From: Mogibacterium kristiansenii
GTDB lineage: Bacteria; Bacillota; Clostridia; Peptostreptococcales; Anaerovoracaceae
Assembly: GCF_009695905.1 (NCBI RefSeq)
Contig: NZ_VUNA01000003.1
Span: 62,001 to 126,000, forward strand
Length of the DNA stretch: 64,000 bases
Reading direction: 5' to 3'
The translations under genes were made by a program, and so were the position numbers. Positions 7,278 through 16,459 of the stretch are shown piece by piece (the stretch's first letter is position 1; the number at the start of each line of letters is the position of its first letter). The notes below the pieces were generated by a model. That model made no database searches. It was not told where the DNA came from and saw only the letters and a program-made list of their open reading frames with translations.

Positions 7278-8507
7278 ATGCTGAACAATCGTAAAAACAT
7301 TATTCGACATTTGAACAACCATCTCCGGGCCAACGGGCACGTAATCGGTGCTTCTTCCGGATGCGGGCATACCGCGCTGGCCTCCGTTACCGGCGGGGCC
7401 GATATGGTGCTGGCCCTCAGTGCCGGATGCTTCCGGGCGTCCGGGCGCCCGTCCTTCGGCAGTTACCTGTGCTACGGAAACAGCAATCGAATCGTCGAAA
7501 GCTTTGCGGCGCGAGAGTTGCTCACCCTGCTCCCATACACCCCGGTTCTCTTCGGACTGAACTGCTCGGATCCCACCATCGAACTCCGGGACTACATCCA
7601 AGATATTCAGAATTCCGGACTTTCCGGCATCGTCAACTTCCCGTCGGTGGCACTGATTGACGGTATTTTTCGGGAATCGCTGGAGGAAGAAGGTCTGGGA
7701 TTTGACAATGAGGTGGAAGCCATCCGAATTGCCCATGAAATGGATTTTTTCACCTTAGCCTTTGTGTGCAGCAAAGAGCAGGCGGAAGCCATGATTGACG
7801 CGGGAGCAGACGTCATCTGCGCCCACCTGGGACTCACGCCGGGAGGCGCCATGGGTCCGAAAAAAGCCCAATCCATAGAGAAGGCAAAACTCCTGGCGGA
7901 CGAGGTGTTCTCCGCATGCCTGGAGAAGGCGCCGGAGCGGATTCGCATGGTCTACGCCGGTCCGATTAAGTCACCGATGGACCTCCAGTACTTCTACGAG
8001 AACACGGCGGCGCAGGGTTTTATCGGAGGCTCCTCTTTCGAACGAATTCCTTCGGAGCGAGCGATTATCTCCTCCACTCGCGCTTTCAAGTATCCCATGG
8101 ACAGCGCACTGGACGAGAAGCGGGAGGCCGCCATGGAGGGAATGGAATCTTCCCGAAACTACATCGAGTTCGTACAGCAGCACATTCGCCAGAGCTACGA
8201 ACAGCCCATTACTCTGCAGGCGCTCTCCACGGTGCTGCACGTTTCTACCCCATATCTGAGCACCCTGTTCAAAAAGAAAATGGGCATCAGCTTTACGGAA
8301 TACCTGATTCGCTTCCGACTCAACAAGGCCTGCGAACTGCTGGAGGTCAGCGAAATGCCGATTCAGGAAGTCGCCCTTCGGGTGGGGTATCCGGATTCGG
8401 TCCAGTTCAGCAAGATTTTCAAGAAGTATAAGGGAATGGCGCCGCGAAACTACAAAACCATGCTGCGGTCGAAACAACACGCGGGAGTCACGCAAAAACA
8501 ACCATAA
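7278..8507 (+). CDS. TIM-barrel (PEP hydrolase-like) / AraC-type regulator fusion
   Basis: 409 residues in two parts. Residues 1-270 are a TIM-barrel of the 'phosphoenolpyruvate hydrolase / TIM-barrel signal transduction' family (PF09370) and resemble the separate 276-residue protein at 9886 throughout (for example GIVNFPSVALIDGIFR against [16 protein letters not shown]). Residues about 295-400 are an AraC-type DNA-binding domain with two helix-turn-helices (LSTVLHVSTPYLSTLFKK and EVALRVGYPDSVQFSKIFKK). I infer that the barrel senses a metabolite and controls the adjacent Tm-1-like/TIM-barrel pair. SD GAGAGGA lies close to the ATG. Confidence 0.85.
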   Translation: MLNNRKNIIRHLNNHLRANGHVIGASSGCGHTALASVTGGADMVLALSAGCFRASGRPSFGSYLCYGNSNRIVESFAARELLTLLPYTPVLFGLNCSDPTIELRDYIQDIQNSGLSGIVNFPSVALIDGIFRESLEEEGLGFDNEVEAIRIAHEMDFFTLAFVCSKEQAEAMIDAGADVICAHLGLTPGGAMGPKKAQSIEKAKLLADEVFSACLEKAPERIRMVYAGPIKSPMDLQYFYENTAAQGFIGGSSFERIPSERAIISSTRAFKYPMDSALDEKREAAMEGMESSRNYIEFVQQHIRQSYEQPITLQALSTVLHVSTPYLSTLFKKKMGISFTEYLIRFRLNKACELLEVSEMPIQEVALRVGYPDSVQFSKIFKKYKGMAPRNYKTMLRSKQHAGVTQKQP

Positions 8508-8626
8508 GTTTTTCTTGCAACAAAAATGTTATATAAACACAATTTTTAGTAATCAAAACATATTTTTTACTTTTTCGTTCGTGCTAGAATACAATTAAGA
8601 AAAGGCGGACAAGGAGGTATACAACA

Positions 8627-9829
8627 TTGAAAACAGTTGCAGTACTCGGAACCTTTGATACCAAAGGAAAGGAGCTCAAGTTCATTAAGGAATGCATCGA
8701 AGAGCAGGGTTTGAAAACCCTCTGCATCAACACCGGTGTATTCGAACCCGTGGTAGAACCGGATATCAGCAGCGCGGAGGTTGCGGCGGCAGTCGGTGCC
8801 GACATCAACGCCATCGTGGAAAAGCGCGACCGTGCTACCGCCACAGAAGTTTTAGCAAAAGGAACGGAGAAATTGATTCCTCAGCTCTATGCAGAGGGCA
8901 AATTCGACGGCATCATTTCCATCGGCGGATCCGGCGGAACCTCACTGGCCACTCCGGCAATGCGGCAGCTTCCGCTGGGAGTTCCGAAAGTGATGGTTTC
9001 CACCATGGCGTCCGGTGACGTTTCACCTTATGTGGGAACCAGCGACATCGTCATGATTCCATCCGTTGTGGATGCGGAAGGTCTGAATGACATTTCCAAA
9101 GTAATTTTCAGCAACGCAGCCAACGCCATTGTAGGCATGGTTCAGAACCGGAAGGAAATCGAAAGCGACGGCAATCCGCTTCTGGCAGCTACCATGTTCG
9201 GCGTAACCACACCGTGCGTAAAGGCAGCAGAAGATTATCTTCATGAACAGGGATACGACGTATTGGTATTCCACGCAACCGGTACCGGCGGCAAGTGCAT
9301 GGAAGCCCTTATCGACCAGGGATTCATCAAGGGTGTGCTGGATCTCACCACCACCGAATGGTGCGACGAAGTAGTGGGCGGCGTGCTCAACGCAGGTCCG
9401 GACCGTCTCACCGCAGCGGGCAAGAACGGCATTCCGCAGGTGGTTTCCGTGGGTGCACTGGATATGGTGAACTTCGGACCGATGGATACGGTTCCGGCGC
9501 AGTTCAAGGATCGGAATCTGTACAAGCACAATCCAACGGTTACCCTGATGCGCACCACTGCCGATGAGCTGAAATCCATCGGCCATGAGATTGCAACCCG
9601 CTTGGCAGATGCCACGGGCAAAACCACGCTGATGCTTCCGCTGAAGGGCGTATCCATGATTGACGTGGAAGGTCAGCCGTTCTACGATGCAGAGGCGGAT
9701 AAGGTGTTGTTCGATACGCTCCGCACCGAGTTGGCAGATTCCAACGTGGAAATCGTAGAGCTGGATACGGATATCAACGACAAAGAATTCGCCGTTGCAG
9801 CAGCAAAGAAACTCATTTCCCTTCTGTAA
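8627..9829 (+). CDS. Tm-1-like ATP-binding protein (UPF0261)
   Basis: 400 residues, matching UPF0261 / Tm-1-like over the full length. The N-terminus AVLGTFDTKGKE and the GGSGGTSLATPAM loop are typical of the nucleotide-binding N-terminal half. The C-terminal half begins near the TTPCVKAAEDYL segment. The start is TTG, chosen because AAGGAGGT lies ten bases upstream and no ATG fits better. In plants and fungi this domain is fused to a TIM barrel like the next gene product (tomato Tm-1). The bacterial biochemical role is not established. Confidence 0.88.
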   Translation: MKTVAVLGTFDTKGKELKFIKECIEEQGLKTLCINTGVFEPVVEPDISSAEVAAAVGADINAIVEKRDRATATEVLAKGTEKLIPQLYAEGKFDGIISIGGSGGTSLATPAMRQLPLGVPKVMVSTMASGDVSPYVGTSDIVMIPSVVDAEGLNDISKVIFSNAANAIVGMVQNRKEIESDGNPLLAATMFGVTTPCVKAAEDYLHEQGYDVLVFHATGTGGKCMEALIDQGFIKGVLDLTTTEWCDEVVGGVLNAGPDRLTAAGKNGIPQVVSVGALDMVNFGPMDTVPAQFKDRNLYKHNPTVTLMRTTADELKSIGHEIATRLADATGKTTLMLPLKGVSMIDVEGQPFYDAEADKVLFDTLRTELADSNVEIVELDTDINDKEFAVAAAKKLISLL

Positions 9830-9885
9830 GAAGAATCGGAAAAATCGGACTTATGAATCTATTTTTATGACGAAAGGGGTACACA

Positions 9886-10716
9886 ATGAATAGACTTACA
9901 AGAGAAGAAAATATCGCAAAATTTAAGGAACAGATTGCAAGCGGCAAAATCCTGGTAGGCGTTGGCGCCGGAACCGGAATCACCGCAAAGAGCAGTGAAG
10001 CCGGCGGTGCAGACATCCTGATTATTTACAACTCCGGACGCTACAGAATGGCCGGCCGCGGATCTCTGGCAGGCCTGTTGTCCTACGGCGATGCCAACCA
10101 GATTGTCGTTGAGATGGGTGCTGAGGTTCTGCCGGTGGTAAAGGAGACTCCGGTTCTCGCCGGCGTATGCGGTACCGACCCGTTCCGCGTTATGGACATT
10201 TACCTGCAGCAGCTGAAGGATCAGGGTTTCAGCGGTGTTCAGAACTTCCCGACCGTTGGTCTGATTGACGGCGTATTCCGTCAGAATCTGGAAGAGACCG
10301 GCATGGGTTACGGCCTGGAAGTTGACATGATCCGCAAAGCCCACGAGCTGGATATGCTCACCTGCCCATACGTATTCGATGCAGAGCAGTCCGCTGCAAT
10401 GGCCGAAGCCGGTGCGGACATCATCGTTGCCCACATGGGCCTGACCTCCAAGGGAACCATCGGTGCAAAGACCGTTCTGTCCCTGGACGATTGCATTCCA
10501 AGAATTAAGGCTATTATCAAAGCAGCAAGAGACGTAAATCCGGATGTTATGGTTATCTGCCACGGCGGCCCGATTGCAGAGCCAAAGGATGCGCAGTACA
10601 TCATCAGCAACATTCCGGAACTGGATGGCTTCTTCGGCGCTTCCTCCATCGAGAGATTCGCTGCAGAAAGAGGCATTAAGGCTCAGACCGAAGATTTCAA
10701 GGCAATCCAGAAGTAA
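9886..10716 (+). CDS. TIM-barrel protein, phosphoenolpyruvate hydrolase family
   Basis: 276 residues, a single PF09370-type TIM barrel. Recognisable stretches are [19 protein letters not shown] near the N-terminus, VCGTDPFR, and [12 protein letters not shown]. It is 57 bp after the Tm-1-like gene with a clear AAAGGGG site, and a terminator follows at 10763-10793, so the two form an operon. It is the separate equivalent of the C-terminal half of plant Tm-1. Catalysis and substrate are unknown; the PEP-hydrolase name comes from family annotation. Confidence 0.88.
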   Translation: MNRLTREENIAKFKEQIASGKILVGVGAGTGITAKSSEAGGADILIIYNSGRYRMAGRGSLAGLLSYGDANQIVVEMGAEVLPVVKETPVLAGVCGTDPFRVMDIYLQQLKDQGFSGVQNFPTVGLIDGVFRQNLEETGMGYGLEVDMIRKAHELDMLTCPYVFDAEQSAAMAEAGADIIVAHMGLTSKGTIGAKTVLSLDDCIPRIKAIIKAARDVNPDVMVICHGGPIAEPKDAQYIISNIPELDGFFGASSIERFAAERGIKAQTEDFKAIQK

Positions 10717-10762
10717 TTAAGTCGCCGGTACATTGACAACTTGTGGGATTGACAGCATGGAG

Positions 10763-10793
10763 AAGGGATTGCGGTTTTCGCAGTCCCTTTTTC
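10763..10793 (+). terminator. Rho-independent terminator of the Tm-1/TIM operon
   Basis: Stem AAGGGATTGCG with CGCAGTCCCTT (one G-T pair), a five-base loop and a T5 tract. Its position argues against an upstream GTG start at 10795 for the next gene. Confidence 0.85.
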
Positions 10794-10875
10794 TGTGATA
10801 GAATATACCATAAAAAAACAATCCGGACGGCAAGGGTGTCCGGGAGAACTTCGGAGATTACGAAAGGCTATTCTT

Positions 10876-11682
10876 ATGAAAATGAACGTACTTGGGACCG
10901 GCTTTGCGCTGGCCACAAAGAATTACAATACCTGCTTTGCTCTGGAGGAAAACGGCAGCCTCTTCCTGGTGGACGGCGGCGGCGGAAATCAGATTCTCCG
11001 GCAGCTGGAACAGTCCTTCCTGGACTGGCGAGATGTTCACGACATCTTCGTCACCCACCAGCATGTGGACCATTTTATGGGCATCATCTGGATGATGCGG
11101 CGAATCGGTTACGGAATGGAACTGAATGATTATGAAGGGGAGGTGCGCATTTACTCTTCCCGGACGGTGATTGACAAAATCGACAAAGTGGCCCACCTGC
11201 TGCTCCGGCCGCAGGAGCTGTGCCATATCGGCAGCCGCATCCACCTTATTCCGGTGGAAGACAGCGAAACCGCTCAGGTGCTGGGTCATCCCATCACCTT
11301 TTTCGACATCGGAAACCCGAAAACGATTCAATTTGGTTTTTCCCTGGAATACGAACCGGAAAAACGCCTCACCTGTCTGGGGGACGAATTCTGCCGCCCG
11401 GAGGGGGAAAAATACGTGGCGGGCAGTGAGTGGCTCCTTCACGAGGCGTTTTGCCTGGAATCCGACAATGATATCTTCCATCCTCACAAAATCGCCCACT
11501 CCACGGTGAAGGATGCCTGTGAGCTGGCGGAGCGGTATTCCGTTCCGAACCTCATCCTGTACCACACGGAAGAATCCCACGGGGATCAGCGGCAAAAGCT
11601 GTATCTGGAGGAAGGACGGAAGTACTTCTCCGGAAACCTGCTGGTGCCGGAGGATTTGGATGTGATTTCGCTCCATAGTTAA
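10876..11682 (+). CDS. Metallo-beta-lactamase fold hydrolase (RNase Z-like)
   Basis: 268 residues with the MBL signature HQHVDH at residues 61-66, LVDGGGG near residue 31, and a late LILYHTEESHGD segment supplying a further metal-ligand histidine. This layout resembles ribonuclease Z-type and other single-domain MBL hydrolases. The substrate is unknown. The frame is open from GTG 10795, but that start abuts the upstream terminator; ATG 10876, with CGAAAGG upstream and the family-typical opening MKMNVLGTG, is better. A shared terminator separates it from the convergent HD gene. Confidence 0.8.
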   Translation: MKMNVLGTGFALATKNYNTCFALEENGSLFLVDGGGGNQILRQLEQSFLDWRDVHDIFVTHQHVDHFMGIIWMMRRIGYGMELNDYEGEVRIYSSRTVIDKIDKVAHLLLRPQELCHIGSRIHLIPVEDSETAQVLGHPITFFDIGNPKTIQFGFSLEYEPEKRLTCLGDEFCRPEGEKYVAGSEWLLHEAFCLESDNDIFHPHKIAHSTVKDACELAERYSVPNLILYHTEESHGDQRQKLYLEEGRKYFSGNLLVPEDLDVISLHS

Positions 11683-11687
11683 TGAAA

Positions 11688-11718
11688 AAAGGGATTGGAC
11701 GCCGCGTCCAATCCCTTT
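11688..11718. terminator. Bidirectional terminator between convergent genes
   Basis: Perfect 13-bp arms AAAGGGATTGGAC and GTCCAATCCCTTT around GCCGC. A/T runs on both sides allow use by both convergent genes. Confidence 0.9.
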
Positions 11719-11732
11719 CTCTCATTACCTCA

Positions 11733-12275
11733 TTATGCGGAATACCGATTCCGGTTTTCCATTCCCTGCAGCGCCGGTGCGGAATAGCTTTCCCCGTCTG
11801 TGAAACGGCTTTCGCCGAAGCTGAGAAAGTCCCGAACAGCAACTACCTTGTCCGCCAGGGAGACGATGACGCCCTCCCGGCAAGTAGGAAGCTCCGAAGT
11901 CACCGGCCACATGTGGGTCCGGATAATCTCTTCCGACTTCTCACTCAGATCCGGCAGTAGCTTCTTCGCCACTTCCACGGATTCCACCGGGTGCTCCCGG
12001 TAGCATTCCTTGTTATTATCAAATTTATCGTCCCGGTCCAGAATTCCCAAATCGTGGCACAGCGCCCCTTTCACCACCGATTCGCTGTCCGTATGTACGT
12101 GAATCTTCTTCAGCAGATAGCAAATCCAAACGCTGGCTGCCACCACGCGCATGGTGTGCATTCCCACCGAGCTTCTCAGGTGGTGCCGCTGATTCATTGC
12201 CTGTTCGAATTCCGGAGAGTCTACGATATTCTTTCCGTATTTATTCAGATAAGATGTAACAACCTTTCCTGCCAT
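11733..12275 (-). CDS. HD-domain phosphohydrolase
   Basis: 180 residues. HD-superfamily pattern: a leading His near residue 40, the HD pair in ALCHDLGI (74-75), an EHPVESVEVA segment, HMWPV and a final Asp in LADKVVAVRDF. This is the usual ligand order for metal-dependent HD phosphohydrolases. The protein is short, with no extra regulatory domain, and the substrate cannot be predicted. The ATG at 12275 has AAGGAGC upstream. Confidence 0.82.
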   Translation of the reverse strand: MAGKVVTSYLNKYGKNIVDSPEFEQAMNQRHHLRSSVGMHTMRVVAASVWICYLLKKIHVHTDSESVVKGALCHDLGILDRDDKFDNNKECYREHPVESVEVAKKLLPDLSEKSEEIIRTHMWPVTSELPTCREGVIVSLADKVVAVRDFLSFGESRFTDGESYSAPALQGMENRNRYSA

Positions 12276-12521
12276 AGTGCTCCTTTCTGACTCTTGACCA
12301 TACCGTCCTTATACTATATCTGAATTCTGGTGTTCCGGTGGCACATTTATGTGGTTTTCTTGAAGTCCACGGCCTCCTCAAAACACCCAACATAATAATT
12401 TTAGCATTAAAAACATCGGGAAGGCAATGCTTTTTATGAGCGAAGCACAACAAAAAATTGAATTTCTTGTCACGACAGATTATTTTTCTTAAAAGAAGTT
12501 TCGGGCGATTTCGGCCCGTCA

Positions 12522-13760
12522 CTACACGATGGGTCTCGGCAATTCCTCCGGCTCCTCCGCCCCTTCTTTTATGGTATACATCGTCAGCCGGTCGCCCTCC
12601 ATCAGTGTCACATTGCCTTTGGGCACGATCCCCCGGCCATGGCGCTTCAGGAGAACGATGAAACTGCGGCGGGAAATGTCCAGAGACCGAATCCGCTCTC
12701 CCACCCACGGGTGGCTGCGGTGCAGCACGATCTCCTTCATCTCCATGTTCTCGTTGCTGCGAGGGGATTCGCCGCTGAGAATCAGCCGGTCGCCGGCCCG
12801 GAGCTGTACGTCACCGTGGGGCATTTTCGTCTCCGTCCCCCGCAGGATTACCGCAATCATCAAGCCGGACGGAAGCGCCGTCTCCCGAACCAGCTGCCCG
12901 CACCACTCATCCTTCGGCTTCAGCATCACCTGAACGAAATGGATGTCTGCCTCCAGCCCGTACTCGCTGAGCTTCTGAATCCGCTGATATTGCTCCACAA
13001 AACCGGCGGAAATGATACCCGTTGGAATAGCCACCATGCCCACGCCCAAGAAAGCGATGAGGATGCCGAAGGTTTTGCCCAGCGTGGTGATGGGGTAAAT
13101 ATCGCCGTAACCGATGGTGAGCAAGGTGGAAGCGGACCACCAGATTCCGGAGAAGGCATTTCGGAACACCTCCGGCTGAGCGTCGTGCTCCACGCTGTAT
13201 AGGCACAAGCTGGAGGCCATCATCAGCACCAATATGATAAAAAAAGAAGACAGAAGCTGCTGACGCTTCCGAACGAGCACCTGAGAAATGACATTGAGGG
13301 AGTCGTAGTACCGGTTGATGCGGAAGAGGCGCAGAATCCTTGCCACCCGAAACATCCGGAAGGCGGTGGCGCCTCCCGGGAACATCACCGGCAGGTAGGC
13401 CGGGAGGAAGGACAGCAAATCAATCAGGCCGGCCCCGGATATCACGTACTTGCCCATTGCACGGCCTTTTCCTACATTTGGGTACAGGCACTCCGCCGTG
13501 AGCAGCCGAAGAACGTAATCCACGCCAAAGAAGGCCGTGGTCACTTCCAGCACCAGCGTCAATCCGGCGCCGTAGGTCTGCGCCAGATGGTCATAGGTCA
13601 TCATAAAAGCGGCGGTCAGATTGACAATCAGTGCCAGGGAGCTGAAGATGTCGTAACCCAGACTCAGGGGATCCGACACCGTGCCGATGGATACCATTCG
13701 AAAGAGCCGGTGCTGCAGGCGGCCCCACGAGGTTTCTTCCGTTCTTATTTTTGTTTCCAT
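12522..13760 (-). CDS. Voltage-gated-type potassium channel with two TrkA-C domains
   Basis: 412 residues. A six-helix ion-transport domain occupies residues 35-250, with a positively charged S4-like segment (RMFRVARILRLFRINRY, 135-151) and the K+ selectivity filter TIGYGD at 215-220. The cytoplasmic tail has two consecutive TrkA-C/RCK-C-like units (about 270-335 and 340-400), which usually bind regulatory ligands. It is therefore probably a ligand-modulated K+ channel in the membrane. GAGGA lies eight bases before the ATG. It stands alone, with gaps of more than 200 bp on both sides. Confidence 0.9.
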   Translation of the reverse strand: METKIRTEETSWGRLQHRLFRMVSIGTVSDPLSLGYDIFSSLALIVNLTAAFMMTYDHLAQTYGAGLTLVLEVTTAFFGVDYVLRLLTAECLYPNVGKGRAMGKYVISGAGLIDLLSFLPAYLPVMFPGGATAFRMFRVARILRLFRINRYYDSLNVISQVLVRKRQQLLSSFFIILVLMMASSLCLYSVEHDAQPEVFRNAFSGIWWSASTLLTIGYGDIYPITTLGKTFGILIAFLGVGMVAIPTGIISAGFVEQYQRIQKLSEYGLEADIHFVQVMLKPKDEWCGQLVRETALPSGLMIAVILRGTETKMPHGDVQLRAGDRLILSGESPRSNENMEMKEIVLHRSHPWVGERIRSLDISRRSFIVLLKRHGRGIVPKGNVTLMEGDRLTMYTIKEGAEEPEELPRPIV

Positions 13761-13904
13761 ACATTAAATCCTCATTCCAAAAATCCTTGATTTCATTATA
13801 GACAGTCCCGCATCCCGATGCAATTGTGAAATAATGTCCTATTATTCACAAGCTTTAATTAAATCTGAACAATTTTCAGCGTTACCCTCTATTTTAAAAA
13901 TATC

Positions 13905-13939
13905 CCAAAAACAGAAAAAGAACGTATCCGATGGATACG
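13905..13939 (-). terminator. Orphan terminator-like hairpin
   Basis: On the minus strand, CGTATCC/GGATACG with a three-base loop is followed by TT and then CTTTTTCTGTTTTT. No minus-strand gene lies between it and 15065, so it may end a small untranslated RNA or lie in the channel gene leader. Confidence 0.45.
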
Positions 13940-14060
13940 CTCCGTTCCTGAATCTATAAGGTTTATGGTTAATGGTTGGCTTTTTCACAGCTAAGCTCTA
14001 TCTCTTAGTAAATATAATATACTCTATTTCCGGACAATTGAAAAACAGTAATTTTTTGTA

Positions 14061-14089
14061 TTTAAACAAGTATTTACTTGTGGTATAAT
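14061..14089 (+). promoter_or_regulatory. LysR-gene promoter with embedded palindrome
   Basis: -35 TTTAAA and a perfect -10 TATAAT are separated by 17 bp. The spacer region holds the inverted repeat ACAAGTATTTACTTGT (14066-14081), where binding would block polymerase. This would suit autorepression. Confidence 0.6.
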
Positions 14090-14143
14090 GTTTAATCATT
14101 AACAGGTCTGCTTAGTTGAAAAACACAAAAAAAGGAGTTTTCC

Positions 14144-15061
14144 ATGACCAACAGCGAACGCGCCTTTCTGGCGCTCAGTGAAACACTTAATTTCACCCGC
14201 GCCGCGGACAAAATTTTCATCACCCAGCAGGGAATCAGTGAGCACATTAAGAAACTGGAAGAGGATTACGGAACCACGCTGGTAATTCGAAAGCCGAAGG
14301 TGCAGCTGACCCCGGCCGGTGAAGTGCTCCGGGATATGCTTCTCCGGCAGGAAGCCATGGACCGGGATGTGCGCCAGACTATTTCGGAAATCAACAGCGG
14401 GGACGCCGGCGAAGTCTCCATCGGCATCAGCGTCTCTCGGGTTCGTGCTTTTGCCGCCGACATCATCATCCGGTACCACATTGCCCATCCTCATGTGAAA
14501 ATCCACCTGTATTCCGACATCACCATGAAGCTGGAATCCATGCTGCTGGACAACAAGCTGGACGGCATCATTGCGGTAAACGCCGTCCCGCACCGGAATC
14601 TGCAGAAGGAACTGCTCTTCCAGGATCCGGTATATCTGGCCGTGCCGGACCACATCGCTCGGGCGCGGACCGGCGATGCCACAACGGTGGACATCGCCGA
14701 TTACGCCGATCTCCCTTTCATCCGGGATCTGTCCGACAGCACCACCAGTTTTCTTATCGACCCATTCCTGGAGAGCCGGAATATCGAGCTGAACAATATT
14801 ATCAACGTCAGCGAATACGCCGTTCAGGCCTCCTTGTGCAAGCGATTCGATGCCGCCATGTTCTGCGCCAAATCCTTCGCGTACTACAAGGAAGGCTCCA
14901 TCGTTCAAGCCGGCCTGCGAACGCTGGAACTGGAGGGACTGGGCCATACCGTGGACATCAGCTTAATGACCTCCCGGAACCGGCACTACGCCCGCTGTGC
15001 CACGGACTTCTTCCAGACCATCCGGGATTCCCTGGATACTTTCTACGAGAAGGTTATGTAG
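14144..15061 (+). CDS. LysR-family transcriptional regulator
   Basis: 305 residues. The N-terminal winged helix-turn-helix (1-60) has the typical LysR pattern FLALSETLNFTRAADKIFITQQGIS. It is followed by a linker helix and a two-lobed effector-binding domain (about 90-295). AAAGGAG precedes the ATG. The gene converges on the hydro-lyase operon, ending three bases from its last stop codon. LysR proteins often control neighbouring catabolic genes, so these enzymes are plausible targets, although a divergent arrangement would be more usual. Confidence 0.9.
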   Translation: MTNSERAFLALSETLNFTRAADKIFITQQGISEHIKKLEEDYGTTLVIRKPKVQLTPAGEVLRDMLLRQEAMDRDVRQTISEINSGDAGEVSIGISVSRVRAFAADIIIRYHIAHPHVKIHLYSDITMKLESMLLDNKLDGIIAVNAVPHRNLQKELLFQDPVYLAVPDHIARARTGDATTVDIADYADLPFIRDLSDSTTSFLIDPFLESRNIELNNIINVSEYAVQASLCKRFDAAMFCAKSFAYYKEGSIVQAGLRTLELEGLGHTVDISLMTSRNRHYARCATDFFQTIRDSLDTFYEKVM

Positions 15062-15064
15062 GGA

Positions 15065-16450
15065 CTATAACGCAATTTCCCCGGCCAAGGCGCAGTGCGC
15101 CGCGGTGACCGGCGATGCCAGATAGATCTGCACCTTGCTGGTGCCCATTCGGCCCAGGAAGTTCCGGTTGTTGGTGGCCACCACCACCTCGTCATCGGAA
15201 AGGATTCCGCCGGCTCTTCCGCAGCACAGGCCGCAGCCCGGCGTGGTAATCATGGCGCCGGCCTCCGACAGGGTTTCCAGCGTGCCGTCCGCCAGTGCCG
15301 CCCGGTACACATCCCGGCTGGCCGGCGTTACGATTAGTTTTACGAACGGTGCCACCTTCTTGCCCTTCAGAATTGCCGCCGCTGCCTGAAGGTCTTCCAG
15401 GCGGCCGTTGGTGCAGGAACCGATGAACACCTGGTCCACCTTTATTCCCGCTTCCTTTTCCACCGGCCGAACGGCATCCACCTGCGACGGACAAGCCAGC
15501 ACCGGTCTGAAATCCTCCGCCCGGTAATTCAGCACCCGCGCGAACTCCGTGCCCTCCGGCGACGACTCGTAACACAGGCTGCCCGTTTCTCCTTTTAGGA
15601 AACCCGGAGTCCCCGGAACGTGGGAACCCGGTTCGACGGAATCTGCCGCTTTGGCCGCCACATCCCCGGTGAGAACCGTCCGGAAAATCTCGTCAAAAGC
15701 ATCTTTATAGTCGTCTCCGAAAATCCCCTTGCTCATCGGATGGGCATCGGTGAAATGCAGCGTCTCCCGGTTCGGATAGCACAGGCCGCATTTTGCGCCG
15801 GCCTCCACCGTCATGTTGGACATGGTGAGGCGGCTGGCCACGGACATGCGGTCCACGGTGCTCCCCGCAAATTCCAACGACTGATAGGTGGCGCCGCTGG
15901 CGGAGATATCGCCGATAACGGTGAGAATCACATCTTTCGACGTCACGTTCTCCGGCAGGGTTCCCTGAATGTTCACCCGGATGGTTTCCGGCACCCGAAG
16001 CCACAGCTCGCCGGTTCCCAGGATTCCCGCCATCTCCGTGTAGCCGATTCCCGTGGAGAAAGCGCCCAGTGCGCCGTAGGTGACCGTGTGGCTGTCCGTT
16101 CCGAACACCACATCTCCCGGCTGCACGTATTTCTCCGCCATCAGCTGATGGCAAATTCCGTCGGTGCGGTGAACGTTTTTGATTCCGTATTTCCGCGCAA
16201 ACGCATCCCCCCGGTGAAAGTGCCGCACATCGTCCACTTGACTGGCCGGCACCATGTGGTCGTACACCAGCACCATGCGGTCCGGATCCCACACCTTCGT
16301 AAATCCCATCTCTTCGAATTTGTCCGCCACAAAAGGAATGAAAATATCGTGCACCATCACCCGGTCCACCTTCGCGGTCACGATGTCCCCCGGCTTCGCA
16401 TCCTTCTTTCCGGTATTTCTCCGGAGAATTTTCTCAATTAATGTCGCCAT
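15065..16450 (-). CDS. Aconitase-superfamily hydro-lyase, large subunit (LeuC-like) 1
   Basis: 461 residues, full length for a 3-isopropylmalate dehydratase/homoaconitase-type large subunit. The [4Fe-4S] ligands are visible: Cys in GSCTNGR (about 344) and CxxC in GCGLCCG (about 405/408). DGICHQLMAEKYVQPGDVVFGTDSHT is the usual substrate-binding stretch. It lies nine bases after its small subunit. No isopropylmalate synthase or dehydrogenase gene is nearby, so leucine biosynthesis is uncertain. Related dehydratases act on dimethylmalate, citramalate or homoaconitate. Confidence 0.87.
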   Translation of the reverse strand: MATLIEKILRRNTGKKDAKPGDIVTAKVDRVMVHDIFIPFVADKFEEMGFTKVWDPDRMVLVYDHMVPASQVDDVRHFHRGDAFARKYGIKNVHRTDGICHQLMAEKYVQPGDVVFGTDSHTVTYGALGAFSTGIGYTEMAGILGTGELWLRVPETIRVNIQGTLPENVTSKDVILTVIGDISASGATYQSLEFAGSTVDRMSVASRLTMSNMTVEAGAKCGLCYPNRETLHFTDAHPMSKGIFGDDYKDAFDEIFRTVLTGDVAAKAADSVEPGSHVPGTPGFLKGETGSLCYESSPEGTEFARVLNYRAEDFRPVLACPSQVDAVRPVEKEAGIKVDQVFIGSCTNGRLEDLQAAAAILKGKKVAPFVKLIVTPASRDVYRAALADGTLETLSEAGAMITTPGCGLCCGRAGGILSDDEVVVATNNRNFLGRMGTSKVQIYLASPVTAAHCALAGEIAL

Positions 16451-16459
16451 GCTCTCCTC

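Larger units (their letters stand above)
13761..14143. other. Divergent intergenic region with orphan hairpin
   Basis: AT-rich gap between the K+ channel and the LysR gene. It contains a LysR promoter (14061-14089) and a terminator-like hairpin at 13905-13939 that points to the minus strand with no gene feeding into it. No protein-coding frame is convincing. Confidence 0.6.
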
